Positions 52,385 through 61,506 of a stretch of 64,000 nt of DNA are shown here, in pieces. Each line of letters starts with the position of its first letter. The stretch's first letter is position 1. The stretch is from the NCBI RefSeq assembly GCF_025660475.1, contig NZ_JAOUSF010000006.1, forward strand, positions 1 to 64,000. Direction: 5' to 3'. The notes below the pieces were generated by a model. That model did not search any database. It was not told the DNA's origin and was given only the letters and a program-made list of their open reading frames with translations. A program made the position numbers and the translations under genes. Source of the stretch: Perspicuibacillus lycopersici. GTDB taxonomy: Bacteria; Bacillota; Bacilli; Bacillales; Caldibacillaceae.

Positions 52385-53074
52385 ATGAACTCATCCGGTT
52401 TGACTAATGGAATAAATAATATAAGTACTTGGATTATGCGATTTTCGGTAATAAATTTAATGTGGCTACTGTTTAATATCCCGTTAGTTATTATTGTCGT
52501 GAGTATGTGGATGAACAAAACTAACGATAGCACCATCCAATTAATAATACCTGCAGTAATTCTAGCGCCACTATTATTATTCCCTGCTACTACTGCGATG
52601 TTTGCATCTGCTCGAAATTGGGTGATGCAAAAGGAGGAACATTCCTTAATTCGATTCTTTTGGAAATATTATCGTGAAAATTATAAGCAGAGTGTTGGTG
52701 TTGGAGTCTTGCTTACTATTGTGTGGGTTATTTGGGGTGTTGATTATTACTACTTTAGTAAGGAATCTGTATTATTCATGGGCTCCTTCCTATTAATGGG
52801 TTTCCTATTATATGTGTATACGATCAACTTGTTTTCCATTCAAGCACATTATAATGAAAAGTTAATCGTATTATTAAAGAAAGCCTTTCTTATCACGGTT
52901 GGTAGTCCATTATTAGCCGTTGTTGTCCTTGTGAGTAATGGGATAATTTTTTATATGAGTATTAATGGTTTATTATTTTTACTGCCATTTTTTACGTTTT
53001 CATTAGTTGCATATTTATCCTTTTCCGCTTTTTACCGCCGCTATTTAAAGCTTGTTAGTAATCCTGAAAAATAA
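52385..53074 (+). CDS. YesL-like membrane protein (DUF624)
   Basis: This 229-aa protein has about five hydrophobic helices and the DUF624 look of YesL proteins, often found beside Bacillus sugar ABC importers. FNIPLVIIVVSMWM, LLFPATTAMFASARNWV and the central FFWKYYRENYKQS are characteristic. AAGGAG lies about eight bases before ATG 52385. It may belong to the importer regulon although an element separates it from the lacI-type gene. The function is unknown. Confidence 0.82.
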   Translation: MNSSGLTNGINNISTWIMRFSVINLMWLLFNIPLVIIVVSMWMNKTNDSTIQLIIPAVILAPLLLFPATTAMFASARNWVMQKEEHSLIRFFWKYYRENYKQSVGVGVLLTIVWVIWGVDYYYFSKESVLFMGSFLLMGFLLYVYTINLFSIQAHYNEKLIVLLKKAFLITVGSPLLAVVVLVSNGIIFYMSINGLLFLLPFFTFSLVAYLSFSAFYRRYLKLVSNPEK

Positions 53075-53301
53075 TAATATAGTATCAATCGAAAAAATCG
53101 GTTCTTTCTTTATAAAGCCGTTAATACTGGTTTAGTAGCAATTATTGTCGAATCGAGTGACTTTAATGAATTTGTCCCACCTACTAAATAAAAATGGTTG
53201 AAATCCGAATGGAGGGCTATACAAAATGGTATAGTCTATTTTATTTGCGCGAAAAAGTGCGTTACAATAAGAGTATAACTAAAGAAGATAAGGTGTTTGA
53301 A

Positions 53302-54420
53302 ATGAAAAAATGTATTGTTATTGGTGCCGGTGTTTTAGGAGCTTCTACTGCATACCATTTAGCAAAGCTTGGCGCAGAGGTAATTGTTGTGGATCGGAAG
53401 GATGCTGGTCAGGCGACAGATGCAGCAGCCGGAATCATTTGTCCTTGGCTGTCTCAACGGAGAAATAAGGCGTGGTATGCTCTTGCAAAGGATGGTGCTG
53501 CATATTATGCCTCCTTGATTCAACAATTAATAGAAGATGGAGAAACGGAAACAGGATATCATCAGGTAGGTGCCTTAAGTATCCATACAGATGAAGAAAA
53601 ATTAATAAAAATGGCAGAACGAGCAATTAAAAGACGGGAAGAGGCACCAGAAATCGGGGATGTTCGGGTATTATCCCCAGAAGAAACAACTAAACTTTTC
53701 CCACCTCTTGCTGATCATTATGGTGCTGTTTTCGTCAGCGGTGCTGCTCGTGTTAATGGTCGCTCGCTAAGAAATGCATTAATAAATGCTGCAACAAAGC
53801 ATGGTGCAACATTTATTAATGGCTCGGCAACTATCGAACATTATGAAGGTAAAATAACAGGAGTACAAATAGGGCACGATTTTTATGAGGCAGATGCAAT
53901 CATAAATACGGCAGGCGCTTGGGCTAATGAATTATTAAAACCATTAGGAATCGATTTTCAAGTAACCTCACAAAAGGCACAAATTGTCCATTTGCAATTA
54001 GACAATCATGAAACCGCCAATTGGCCGGTAGTGATTCCACCGAATGATCAATATATTCTTGCCTTTGAGGATGGAAAAATGGTAATAGGTGCGACACATG
54101 AAAATAATATGGGTTTTGATAATCGGGTAACCGTTGGTGGACTCCACGAAGTATTCGAAAAAGCATTATCAATAGCTCCCGGCATGAAGCAGGCAACATT
54201 TTTAGAGGCAAGGGTTGGGTTTCGACCATTTACTCCAGGCTACCTACCAATCATCGGAGAAATTCCCGCCTATAAAGGACTTTATGTAGCCAATGGTCTT
54301 GGTGCCTCTGGTTTAACCGTTGGACCATTTCTCGGGGCACAGCTGGCGAAATTAGTGTCTGGGTATGCAGTCGATATTGAACTCGAGCTTTATGATGTAT
54401 CAGAAGCAATCGATTTGTAA
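53302..54420 (+). CDS. FAD-dependent amino-acid oxidase/dehydrogenase (DadA-like)
   Basis: This 372-aa flavoprotein begins CIVIGAGVLGASTAYHLAKL, with the ADP-binding GxGxxG (residues 8-13). It continues with DAAAGIICPWLSQRRNK and ends with the DAO motif YVANGLGASGLTVGPFLG. It probably oxidises a D-amino acid, glycine or a similar amine. ATG 53302 is preferred because AAGGTG is seven bases upstream; the open frame runs back to 53194 without a start signal. The YbaK gene follows 14 bases later, so they are likely cotranscribed. Confidence 0.85.
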   Translation: MKKCIVIGAGVLGASTAYHLAKLGAEVIVVDRKDAGQATDAAAGIICPWLSQRRNKAWYALAKDGAAYYASLIQQLIEDGETETGYHQVGALSIHTDEEKLIKMAERAIKRREEAPEIGDVRVLSPEETTKLFPPLADHYGAVFVSGAARVNGRSLRNALINAATKHGATFINGSATIEHYEGKITGVQIGHDFYEADAIINTAGAWANELLKPLGIDFQVTSQKAQIVHLQLDNHETANWPVVIPPNDQYILAFEDGKMVIGATHENNMGFDNRVTVGGLHEVFEKALSIAPGMKQATFLEARVGFRPFTPGYLPIIGEIPAYKGLYVANGLGASGLTVGPFLGAQLAKLVSGYAVDIELELYDVSEAIDL

Positions 54421-54434
54421 AAAGGGTGAGAATT

Positions 54435-54905
54435 ATGAGTACAAAAACTAATGCAATCCGAATATTGGATAAGGAAAAAATTAATTACAATATTTTTACA
54501 TATGATGTGAACGATGGGAAAATAAATGGGACAACGGTTGCGGATAAAATTAATCGAGCAGAGGCAACAGTTTTTAAAACATTGGTCACCCATCAAGGAC
54601 AAAATATTTACATATTTGTCATCCCGGTTATGGCAGAACTAGATTTAAAGAAGGCTGCGAAAGCGGCAGGGGAAAAAAAGATTGAAATGCTTCATGTGAA
54701 GGATTTACAAAAGTATACTGGCTATATTCGCGGAGGGTGCTCCCCGATCGGTATGAAAAAAAGCTATCCGACCTTCATTGATTTACATGCGAAAGACCTA
54801 CCGAGCATGGTCGTCAGTGCAGGGAAAATTGGAATGCAAATGGAACTTGCCCCAGAAGCATTGGCAAATGTTGTTCATGCTAAATTTGTAGATGTTATAA
54901 AATGA
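54435..54905 (+). CDS. ybaK: Cys-tRNA(Pro)/Cys-tRNA(Cys) deacylase YbaK
   Basis: This 156-aa YbaK/EbsC-type editing protein hydrolyses Cys mischarged on tRNA-Pro. Signature parts are TNAIRILDKEKINYN, EATVFKTLVT, the catalytic Lys region IPVMAELDLKKAAKAAG and YIRGGCSPIGMKKSYPTFID. GGGTGAG precedes ATG 54435; the in-frame GTG at 54426 is inside that site. Confidence 0.92.
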   Translation: MSTKTNAIRILDKEKINYNIFTYDVNDGKINGTTVADKINRAEATVFKTLVTHQGQNIYIFVIPVMAELDLKKAAKAAGEKKIEMLHVKDLQKYTGYIRGGCSPIGMKKSYPTFIDLHAKDLPSMVVSAGKIGMQMELAPEALANVVHAKFVDVIK

Positions 54906-54910
54906 AAAAA

Positions 54911-55128
54911 GAGGCTGGGACAAAAGTAATTTTTATGTAAGAGAATCCAAACAAAGTTAAGTAGGTAAATTCGCTCCGGAAATATACTTCGCTTTCCGCG
55001 GACATGGCAAAAGCCTCCTCCGCTACGCTTCGAGCGGGGTCTTCGGCTTATGCTTTTCCCGCAGGAGTCTACGTATATTTCCTCCGCTATCTCTTACATT
55101 TAAACATCAATTGTTATGTCCCAGCCTC
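54911..55128. repeat. Inverted-repeat element, family A copy 2
   Basis: This 218-bp element has the same GAGGCTGGGACA/TGTCCCAGCCTC ends as the one at 15810 and lies in the opposite orientation. Internal blocks such as CTCCGGAAATATACTTCGC and GGAGTCTACGTATATTTCC are shared. It sits between two convergent genes and ends in CTTTTTCC, so it may also act as a terminator. Confidence 0.88.
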
Positions 55129-55143
55129 TTTTTCCTATGGTAA

Positions 55144-57240
55144 TTACTCTTTATTATCTTCCATTGCTGCCTTTAATAAATCACCAAGACTAGTACCAAA
55201 GGAGTCCTCTTTTTGCGTATATTTTTGCAGCAATTTTCGCTCCTCGCGCTTGTTCACTGCTTTTTTCTTCTCAGCTGCTTTCTCCACTACATTACAGGTA
55301 CGACACTGGAAGTATACACCAGCTACTCCATTATGCATTTCCATTTTTTTATGACATTGTGGACAGCGGCGATTAGACAATTTCGGGTCTTTTCTTCGAC
55401 GATAGGAACAGCTCTGACTAGAGCAAACAAGTATTTTACCTTCTTTCGTATTACGTTCCTTTAAAAAGGATCCGCATTCTGGACATTTCGAACCTGTTAA
55501 GTTATGTGCTCGGTACGATTTCTCACTTTTGACAATCTCAGATACTAGGTTCTTTGTTTGTTGGCGAATATTTTGTAAAAAGCTAGCGGGATTTCCTTTG
55601 CCAAGAGCGATCATCTCGAGCTCTCTCTCCCATTTTGCCGTTAGTTCAGGTGATTTTAATTCATTATTCACTAGCTCCATTAACTGTTTTCCTTTTGGAG
55701 TAGAATGGAACTTTCCATTGTTTCGTTCGACTACTTCTGTTGAAACAAGTCTTTCGATAATTTCTGCTCTTGTAGCAGGTGTTCCAAGTCCATATTTCTC
55801 CATATGATACAGCAAGTCTGATTCAGAAAAACGGCTTGGTGGCTCTGTTAGTCGTTCTTGGAATTCCGCAGAGTGTACGAATAATTTTTGACCTTTTGTA
55901 AGGTTACCAAGTCTTTGGGGAGATTCGTCCATCTCATGATTTCCGGAAACCTTTTTGAAGCCAAACTCCATAATTACTTTTTCTTTAGCAGTGAATGTTT
56001 CACCTTCAATGTCCATGACCACTTGAATGGTTTCGTATTTATATGGTGAATGGAATAGTGTTAAGAATCGACGGACGATGAGATCGTACAGCTTTCTTTC
56101 ATCTGCTGATAAATCGCCAATATGGACCTGCTGCTCGGTTGGAATAATTGCGTGGTGATCGGAAACCTTAGCATTATTAAACACGCGATTTGCCAATACT
56201 TTCCCTTTGTTTGCAAGAATCGGTCGAACATCCTCTTTATATGCGTTAGCGATACCGTGTAGCCGGTCAATCATTGTTTCCTTCATATCATTTGTTAAAT
56301 AACGAGAATCGGTTCGTGGATAAGTCACGAGTTTATGCTCTTCATATAATTTTTGCAATGTATTTAATGTTTTCTTTGCAGAAAAACCAAAACGTTTATT
56401 GGCATCTCTTTGTAGTTCGTTCAAGTCATATGGGAGCGGCTGTTGTTCGGATTTTTCTTTTCTATTAATATCGCGAATTATCGCTTGTTTTCCGCTAACA
56501 GTGGAGACAATTTTTTCTGCAGTTTCTTTTGAAAATATTCGTTTTTCCCCAGCTTTTTCCCAGTCTGTTTGAAGTGGGCCGACCTTTGCTTGAACGGTCC
56601 AATATGTTTTCGGCACAAAAGTTTGGATTTGCTTTTCCTGATCAATGATAATCGATAGTGTTGGCGTTTGAACACGTCCAGCAGAAAGGGGATCCTTGTA
56701 TTTAGTTGTTAATGCTCTAGATACATTTAAACCAATTAACCAGTCAGCCTCTGCACGACAAATGGCGGATTGATACAAATGCTCGAATTGTTTTCCAGGC
56801 TTTAGTTGCTTAAAGCCATCTTGAATTGCCCGATCTGTAACGGAAGAAATCCAAAGTCGTTTAATTGGCTTTCTCCAGCGGAGTTTTTCTAAAATCCACC
56901 GAGCGACAAGCTCTCCTTCCCTTCCTGCATCGGTTGCGATGATGACTTCCTTAATATCATTTCGCTTTGCAAGTCCTTCAATTGCTCGGAATTGATGGCT
57001 TGTCTGTTTAATCACTTTAAGCCCCATTTTCTCCGGAATAATTGGCAAATCCTCAAGCTTCCATGTTTTATATTTACTATCATAGTGTTCTGGCATTTTT
57101 AATTCTACAAGATGCCCAAGTGCCCATGTCACAATATATTGCTTACCTTCTATATAGCTTTTATGTGATTCGCGGCAACCAAGAACTCGTGCAATTTCTC
57201 GAGCAACACTAGGCTTTTCTGCGAGTACAAGTGACTTCAT
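55144..57240 (-). CDS. topB: DNA topoisomerase III
   Basis: This 698-aa type IA topoisomerase relaxes and decatenates DNA. The N-terminal Toprim domain has LVLAEKPSVAREIARVLG and ATDAGREGELVARWILE. The catalytic Tyr is in LVTYPRTDSRYL (about residue 310). The C-terminal region has two four-Cys zinc-finger-like modules, CPECGSFLKE...CSSQSC and CPQCHKKM...CRTC. ATG 57240 follows AAAGGAGA; the frame stays open to 57279 without a site. Confidence 0.95.
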   Translation of the reverse strand: MKSLVLAEKPSVAREIARVLGCRESHKSYIEGKQYIVTWALGHLVELKMPEHYDSKYKTWKLEDLPIIPEKMGLKVIKQTSHQFRAIEGLAKRNDIKEVIIATDAGREGELVARWILEKLRWRKPIKRLWISSVTDRAIQDGFKQLKPGKQFEHLYQSAICRAEADWLIGLNVSRALTTKYKDPLSAGRVQTPTLSIIIDQEKQIQTFVPKTYWTVQAKVGPLQTDWEKAGEKRIFSKETAEKIVSTVSGKQAIIRDINRKEKSEQQPLPYDLNELQRDANKRFGFSAKKTLNTLQKLYEEHKLVTYPRTDSRYLTNDMKETMIDRLHGIANAYKEDVRPILANKGKVLANRVFNNAKVSDHHAIIPTEQQVHIGDLSADERKLYDLIVRRFLTLFHSPYKYETIQVVMDIEGETFTAKEKVIMEFGFKKVSGNHEMDESPQRLGNLTKGQKLFVHSAEFQERLTEPPSRFSESDLLYHMEKYGLGTPATRAEIIERLVSTEVVERNNGKFHSTPKGKQLMELVNNELKSPELTAKWERELEMIALGKGNPASFLQNIRQQTKNLVSEIVKSEKSYRAHNLTGSKCPECGSFLKERNTKEGKILVCSSQSCSYRRRKDPKLSNRRCPQCHKKMEMHNGVAGVYFQCRTCNVVEKAAEKKKAVNKREERKLLQKYTQKEDSFGTSLGDLLKAAMEDNKE

Positions 57241-57566
57241 AATATCTCCTTTCAGTTGATGAAATTTACGTACAAACAAGCATTTATACTATTTGATTTT
57301 AGTTAATGAACGTTGGAAAGTAATGAATGAAATACATACATTTGGTTTTCTATAATCCAATATTTTGTTCTTGCATTTACTTAGTATAGCGTAACGGTCA
57401 TAAAAATGTAATGGATAGGACTGCTAATCCAAATTCGTACCAAAACATAACGAATGCAAAAAGAGGAACATAGTAATTTATGGTATGCTAAAAAAATGAA
57501 ATTTACTAAAACTGTTTGCAAGGCTGTAGAGTCTAATGGGGGAAGAGGAAGAATCGGGGTGTAAAT
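57241..57566. other. Intergenic gap between topB and ECF sigma gene
   Basis: AT-rich and without a convincing gene, terminator or canonical promoter. TGAAATTTACTAAAAC near 57497 could be a weak ECF-type -35 region, but no clear -10 partner was found. Confidence 0.3.
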
Positions 57567-58091
57567 ATGGATATGGTCGAACAACTGTTGAAGGAAGCAC
57601 AAAAAGGGGACCAGGAAGCATTCTTTCAACTACTTACTGTTCATAAAGAACAATTATATCGAGTAGCGTATGCCTATTTAAAAAATGAAGCAGATTCATT
57701 AGAGGCAATTCAGGAAGTGACGTATCGAGCCTATAAAAATATTAAAAAAGTAAAAGAACCTAAATATTTTTCAACATGGCTAACGAGAATTATGATGAAT
57801 TATTGTAATGATGAATGGAAGCGAAGGAAACGGTTGAGTGGAAAGGAGCCAACGGAGCTTCTGCTCGCCCATGTAAAGGAAAATGACGCTAGACTTAGTA
57901 TCGAAGCAGCTATCCAAACACTGGATCCGAAGCTTCAGGAAGTGATTGTTCTGAAATATTTTCAAGATATGACAATCGAACAAATTGCATATGTACTTAA
58001 ACGACCATCTGGGACAGTAAAGACTTGGTTAAACAAAGCACTGCGAATGTTACGGAAGCAGTTAGAAGAAGGGGGCGAATTTCATGGGTAA
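57567..58091 (+). CDS. ECF sigma factor
   Basis: This 174-aa sigma-70 family ECF factor has region 2 (about residues 20-90; VAYAYLKNEADSLEAIQEVT, FSTWLTRIMMNYCNDEW) and region 4 (about 108-165; LDPKLQEVIVLKYFQDMTIE, RPSGTVKTWLNKALRMLRK). It overlaps the next gene by eight bases. The pair is the usual sigma/anti-sigma arrangement with a DUF4179 protein. The inducing stress and regulon are unknown. Confidence 0.88.
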   Translation: MDMVEQLLKEAQKGDQEAFFQLLTVHKEQLYRVAYAYLKNEADSLEAIQEVTYRAYKNIKKVKEPKYFSTWLTRIMMNYCNDEWKRRKRLSGKEPTELLLAHVKENDARLSIEAAIQTLDPKLQEVIVLKYFQDMTIEQIAYVLKRPSGTVKTWLNKALRMLRKQLEEGGEFHG

Positions 58092-59421
58092 TAAGGAAGA
58101 GGAACAATTAACAGAAGCTAAAAATAAATTTGCAGAGATTCCAATACCGGAGACCATTGATAATTATATTTATGCTGGAATTCAAAAAGCAACGAATTAT
58201 CGGAGGAAAGGGAGACGGACCTTTTATTCAGCCATTGCGGTTGCCGCATTATTATTCTTTTCGGTTATTTCCATACGGATTTCTCCTGTCTTTGCTAGTA
58301 TTGTCAGGCAAATTCCTGGATTCGAACGATTAGTTTCTGTTATTCAAGGAGACAAAGGCTTAGAGTCTGCCGTTGCAAATGATTATGTGCAAGTAGTAGG
58401 AAAGTCACAAACAAAACAGGGGATAACGTTTACGGTAGATGAAATTATAGTAGATGAACAAAGGCTATTCATTTTTTATTCGATAACTACAGAGGAAAAC
58501 TATGATTCTATTATTGCTTCAAAAGTGGAAATTACGAATCAAGATGGGGAAGATATTGTTGGTACATTAGCAAATGGAGCACATATAGATGTGGTTGCAG
58601 GGGAGACAGTGAAAGGGAAAATGGATGTTGGCTTCCTTGATGGGGTGGATATACCCGACGAGTTAAATCTAAATTTAAGCTTTCAAGCAAACGAAATAGA
58701 CAATAAAGAAACCTGGAATATTCATTTTCTGGTAGATAAAGAAAAGTTTAGTGCTAATAAGGAAACTTTTCCATTGAATAAAACCGTTACCGTTGAAGGA
58801 CAAAAGCTTACCTTTCAAGAGGTAACGATTTATCCAACAAGAATTGCTATCCATGTAAAATATGATGAGGCAAACACGAAGGAGCTATTTAGCTTCGATG
58901 ATCTAGTCATTCTAAACGAGGATGGTGAGGAATGGGCAAGTGTTAAAAACGGTGTATCTGGTACAACAATAAATGCAAACGAGGAAATGTTATATTTAGA
59001 AAGCAATTACTTTGAAAAACCAGAGGAATTATATTTGCAATTTTCTAGTATACGAGCGTTAGATAAGGATCAAATGGAGGTGGTAGTCGATTTAACGAAG
59101 GAGCAGCTAATAAAAAAACCGGAGGAATTGCTCTCTTTATCAAAGGTTGTGAAAGAGAAAGATATAGTGAGATTAACCTTTTCGATAAAACAAACAAATG
59201 CATTTGATACTAATCAATTCTATGAAATTTTTAATAATCGTTATTTTGATCATGATGGCAATGAATATTCATTAGGAGGCTCCAGCTCCTACCGTTCAAG
59301 CGAATTAGGCTTTATGACAGAAATCTCCGTGAAAAACGTGGTGAATGCGAGTCCGCTGTACTTGGAAATTTCCGACTTTCCGTCGAGAATTGAACAAAAG
59401 ACGACCATAAAAATAAAATAA
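58084..59421 (+). CDS. Anti-sigma factor with DUF4179
   Basis: This 445-aa protein has a ~45-residue cytoplasmic N-terminus, one transmembrane helix (about residues 48-68, FYSAIAVAALLFFSVISIR) and a large extracytoplasmic part with DUF4179 (about 70-200, SPVFASIVRQIPGFERLVSV, QTKQGITFTVDEIIVDEQRL), then a beta-rich domain. It most likely binds and restrains the ECF factor encoded just upstream. The ATG lies within the end of the sigma gene behind AAGGGGGCG. Confidence 0.85.
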   Translation: MGNKEEEQLTEAKNKFAEIPIPETIDNYIYAGIQKATNYRRKGRRTFYSAIAVAALLFFSVISIRISPVFASIVRQIPGFERLVSVIQGDKGLESAVANDYVQVVGKSQTKQGITFTVDEIIVDEQRLFIFYSITTEENYDSIIASKVEITNQDGEDIVGTLANGAHIDVVAGETVKGKMDVGFLDGVDIPDELNLNLSFQANEIDNKETWNIHFLVDKEKFSANKETFPLNKTVTVEGQKLTFQEVTIYPTRIAIHVKYDEANTKELFSFDDLVILNEDGEEWASVKNGVSGTTINANEEMLYLESNYFEKPEELYLQFSSIRALDKDQMEVVVDLTKEQLIKKPEELLSLSKVVKEKDIVRLTFSIKQTNAFDTNQFYEIFNNRYFDHDGNEYSLGGSSSYRSSELGFMTEISVKNVVNASPLYLEISDFPSRIEQKTTIKIK

Positions 59422-59431
59422 GGGATTAGCG

Positions 59432-59482
59432 ATAATAAATAGCCCTCCTATAGACACGATAGGAGGGACATTTATTATTTTT
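59432..59482. terminator. Bidirectional terminator
   Basis: Stem AATAAATAGCCCTCCTA paired with TAGGAGGGACATTTATT, flanked by T runs on both strands. It separates the anti-sigma gene from the convergent dehydrogenase gene. Confidence 0.78.
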
Positions 59483-60626
59483 GCTGAAAGGATTGAATTG
59501 CTTTGTTTGCTAGTTTCCCTTTAACGACATCTTCCATGGGTGGATTGTAGAGTCCCGCCCGAACATTTAGGTAGTAGCGGTGCATTTGGTTAGAGGCAGA
59601 CAATGCACGAGCACCAACAATTTTCATTGCCTTATCCACTATGGAAATAGCTGCATTAGTGACTGCTAGTTTCGTTACCTCTAATGCTTCCTCCAAGCTT
59701 TCTTTCTGGTTGGATTGTTCATAGCGTTCAATCGTTCCGTATAATAAATGCCTTGCAGTTGCTAGCTCTAGCTCTATATCACCGATAATCTGCTTAATAT
59801 TTGGTGCCTCTGCTATTGGTTTCCCGAATGATGCTGGCACATAGCTCGCCGCAAAGCCGATAGCGTAATTTCGTGCGGCAGCAGCTATCCCAATGTAGCA
59901 AGCAGGAATATGAAGCAGCCACCCTTTATAAAGAGATTTCTGGTAAGCTGTATTAGAGAGTACAAAATGCTCAGGCACTGTTACATTCTCTAGTAAAAGT
60001 GTATGACTGGCTGTTCCGCGCATTGCGACACTATCCCAAGTTTCTTTTATGGAAAGTCCAGTAATGTCTCTTGGAATAATGACTAATTCCACTTCTGATT
60101 GCTCATTTGTTGCGGTTACAAGAAAGTAGTCAAGAATTGGAGCAAGCGAGGTAAAGGTTTTTTCCCCGTTAATTAGCAATTGATTTCCGTTTCTTTTAAC
60201 GCTCGTTTTCGGCAGTGCTCCACGTGTTGGACTACCAGCATTTCTTTCAGATGCTGCTGTATTTATAATAGCCCCATTTTTTACTGCCGTTAGCAGCCAA
60301 CTTGCAGTTTCTTCATTCCAATGCCGATTTTCTGCGTACTCTAAAATAATTCCATTATGCCAACCAATACAGAGACCGGTGGAACCACTGCCTTCTGCTA
60401 TAGCTTCTTGGCATAGAATGTATTCATAAAGCCCCATTCCTTGACCGCCATATTCCTTTGGGAGAGTTAAAGTATGATAGTTGATTTTCTTTAAATCCTC
60501 AAAATCTTGAAAGGGGAAGGAACCAAGTGCATCCAATTGTGGTTCACGTTCCGTAAAAACTTGTTTTAACTGATTTATTTTCGTAAGTAATTCTTGTTGT
60601 TCGGGTGTTTTTATAAATGATGCCAT
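59475..60626 (-). CDS. Acyl-CoA dehydrogenase family protein
   Basis: This 383-aa flavoprotein has the acyl-CoA dehydrogenase fold: N-terminal helices (LTLPKEYGGQGMGLYEYILC), a middle beta domain (NGEKTFTSLAPILDYFLV, KETWDSVAMRGTASHTLLLE) and C-terminal helices (DKAMKIVGARALSASNQMHR). It oxidises an acyl-CoA or a related substrate such as a sulfone or nitroalkane. ATG 60626 lies behind GGAGGCGAG. No fatty-acid genes are nearby, so the substrate is open. Confidence 0.85.
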   Translation of the reverse strand: MASFIKTPEQQELLTKINQLKQVFTEREPQLDALGSFPFQDFEDLKKINYHTLTLPKEYGGQGMGLYEYILCQEAIAEGSGSTGLCIGWHNGIILEYAENRHWNEETASWLLTAVKNGAIINTAASERNAGSPTRGALPKTSVKRNGNQLLINGEKTFTSLAPILDYFLVTATNEQSEVELVIIPRDITGLSIKETWDSVAMRGTASHTLLLENVTVPEHFVLSNTAYQKSLYKGWLLHIPACYIGIAAAARNYAIGFAASYVPASFGKPIAEAPNIKQIIGDIELELATARHLLYGTIERYEQSNQKESLEEALEVTKLAVTNAAISIVDKAMKIVGARALSASNQMHRYYLNVRAGLYNPPMEDVVKGKLANKAIQSFQQK

Positions 60627-60744
60627 TGTAATACTCGCCTCCATCAACAAGTGTAGACAAAATGAGTTTCTTTACTTTACAAATATATTAACAATTATCG
60701 ACTGTATATGAAATCAAAACGATTCCAGTATCGATGAGTTTATT

Positions 60745-61506
60745 TTAGCTAGAGAAATTTGTTTTGATTAATTGCATTTTTTTATTAAAAAGACTAGGAT
60801 ACGATAAATAGCCAAGTAATGCACTAGTTATCACTGCTGTAGATAGTAGTAGAAATAGAATTAATAATTGAAACTGAACTGCTTGGATTGGGTCCGCGCC
60901 AGCAATTATTTGGCCACTCATCATCCCGGGTAATTGGACGAGGCCAATCGTTTTTTGGCTTTCAATGGTTGGAATAGTACTGGATTTAATGGCTGTTATT
61001 AATGGAATATGCACGGCTTGCTTTGGTGTACCACCAAGGGAAAGGATTAATTCCGTTTCCTCATGATGTGCCTCTATTTCTGATGTAAAGCGATTTAAAA
61101 ATAGGATGGCAAGGACCATCGAGTTACCGATAACCATCCCACTAATCGGTATAATATATTGTGCCTTTGCAGGTGTGATATGAAGTCCAATTAGTATCCC
61201 CTGTGTTAATATTTCAATAAAAACAAAGGTAACGACTAATTTCCAAGTAATTCCTGTAACACTTCCCCCTTTTTTTCGTGCATTCTGGGTAGCAGCACTA
61301 ATCATTAATATTAACATTAGCAAAATATAGAAAAAGTGATCTGAATCAAACACATAATGTAATAGGTAGCCAACAAGGAGTAGTTGAATGATTGAACGTA
61401 CGGTAGCAATTATCGTATCCTTTTCTAAATCTAAATGTAATGTTTTCGAAAGAATAAGTGGGAGTATGACAAAGATGAGTGCTAATAATAAGGTAATATA
61501 GTTCAA
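60745..61506 (-). CDS. ABC transporter permease FetB-like (UPF0014)
   Basis: This 253-aa protein has about seven hydrophobic helices and the UPF0014 signature: ATQNARKKGG (about residues 71-80), ISGMVIGNSMVLAILFLNR, ELILSLGGTPKQA and VQLPGMMSGQIIAGADPIQA. In E. coli FetAB exports iron and protects from oxidative stress; plant relatives handle aluminium. The start overlaps the end of the ATPase gene by four bases (ATGA), so the two are coupled. Confidence 0.88.
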   Translation of the reverse strand: MNYITLLLALIFVILPLILSKTLHLDLEKDTIIATVRSIIQLLLVGYLLHYVFDSDHFFYILLMLILMISAATQNARKKGGSVTGITWKLVVTFVFIEILTQGILIGLHITPAKAQYIIPISGMVIGNSMVLAILFLNRFTSEIEAHHEETELILSLGGTPKQAVHIPLITAIKSSTIPTIESQKTIGLVQLPGMMSGQIIAGADPIQAVQFQLLILFLLLSTAVITSALLGYLSYPSLFNKKMQLIKTNFSS

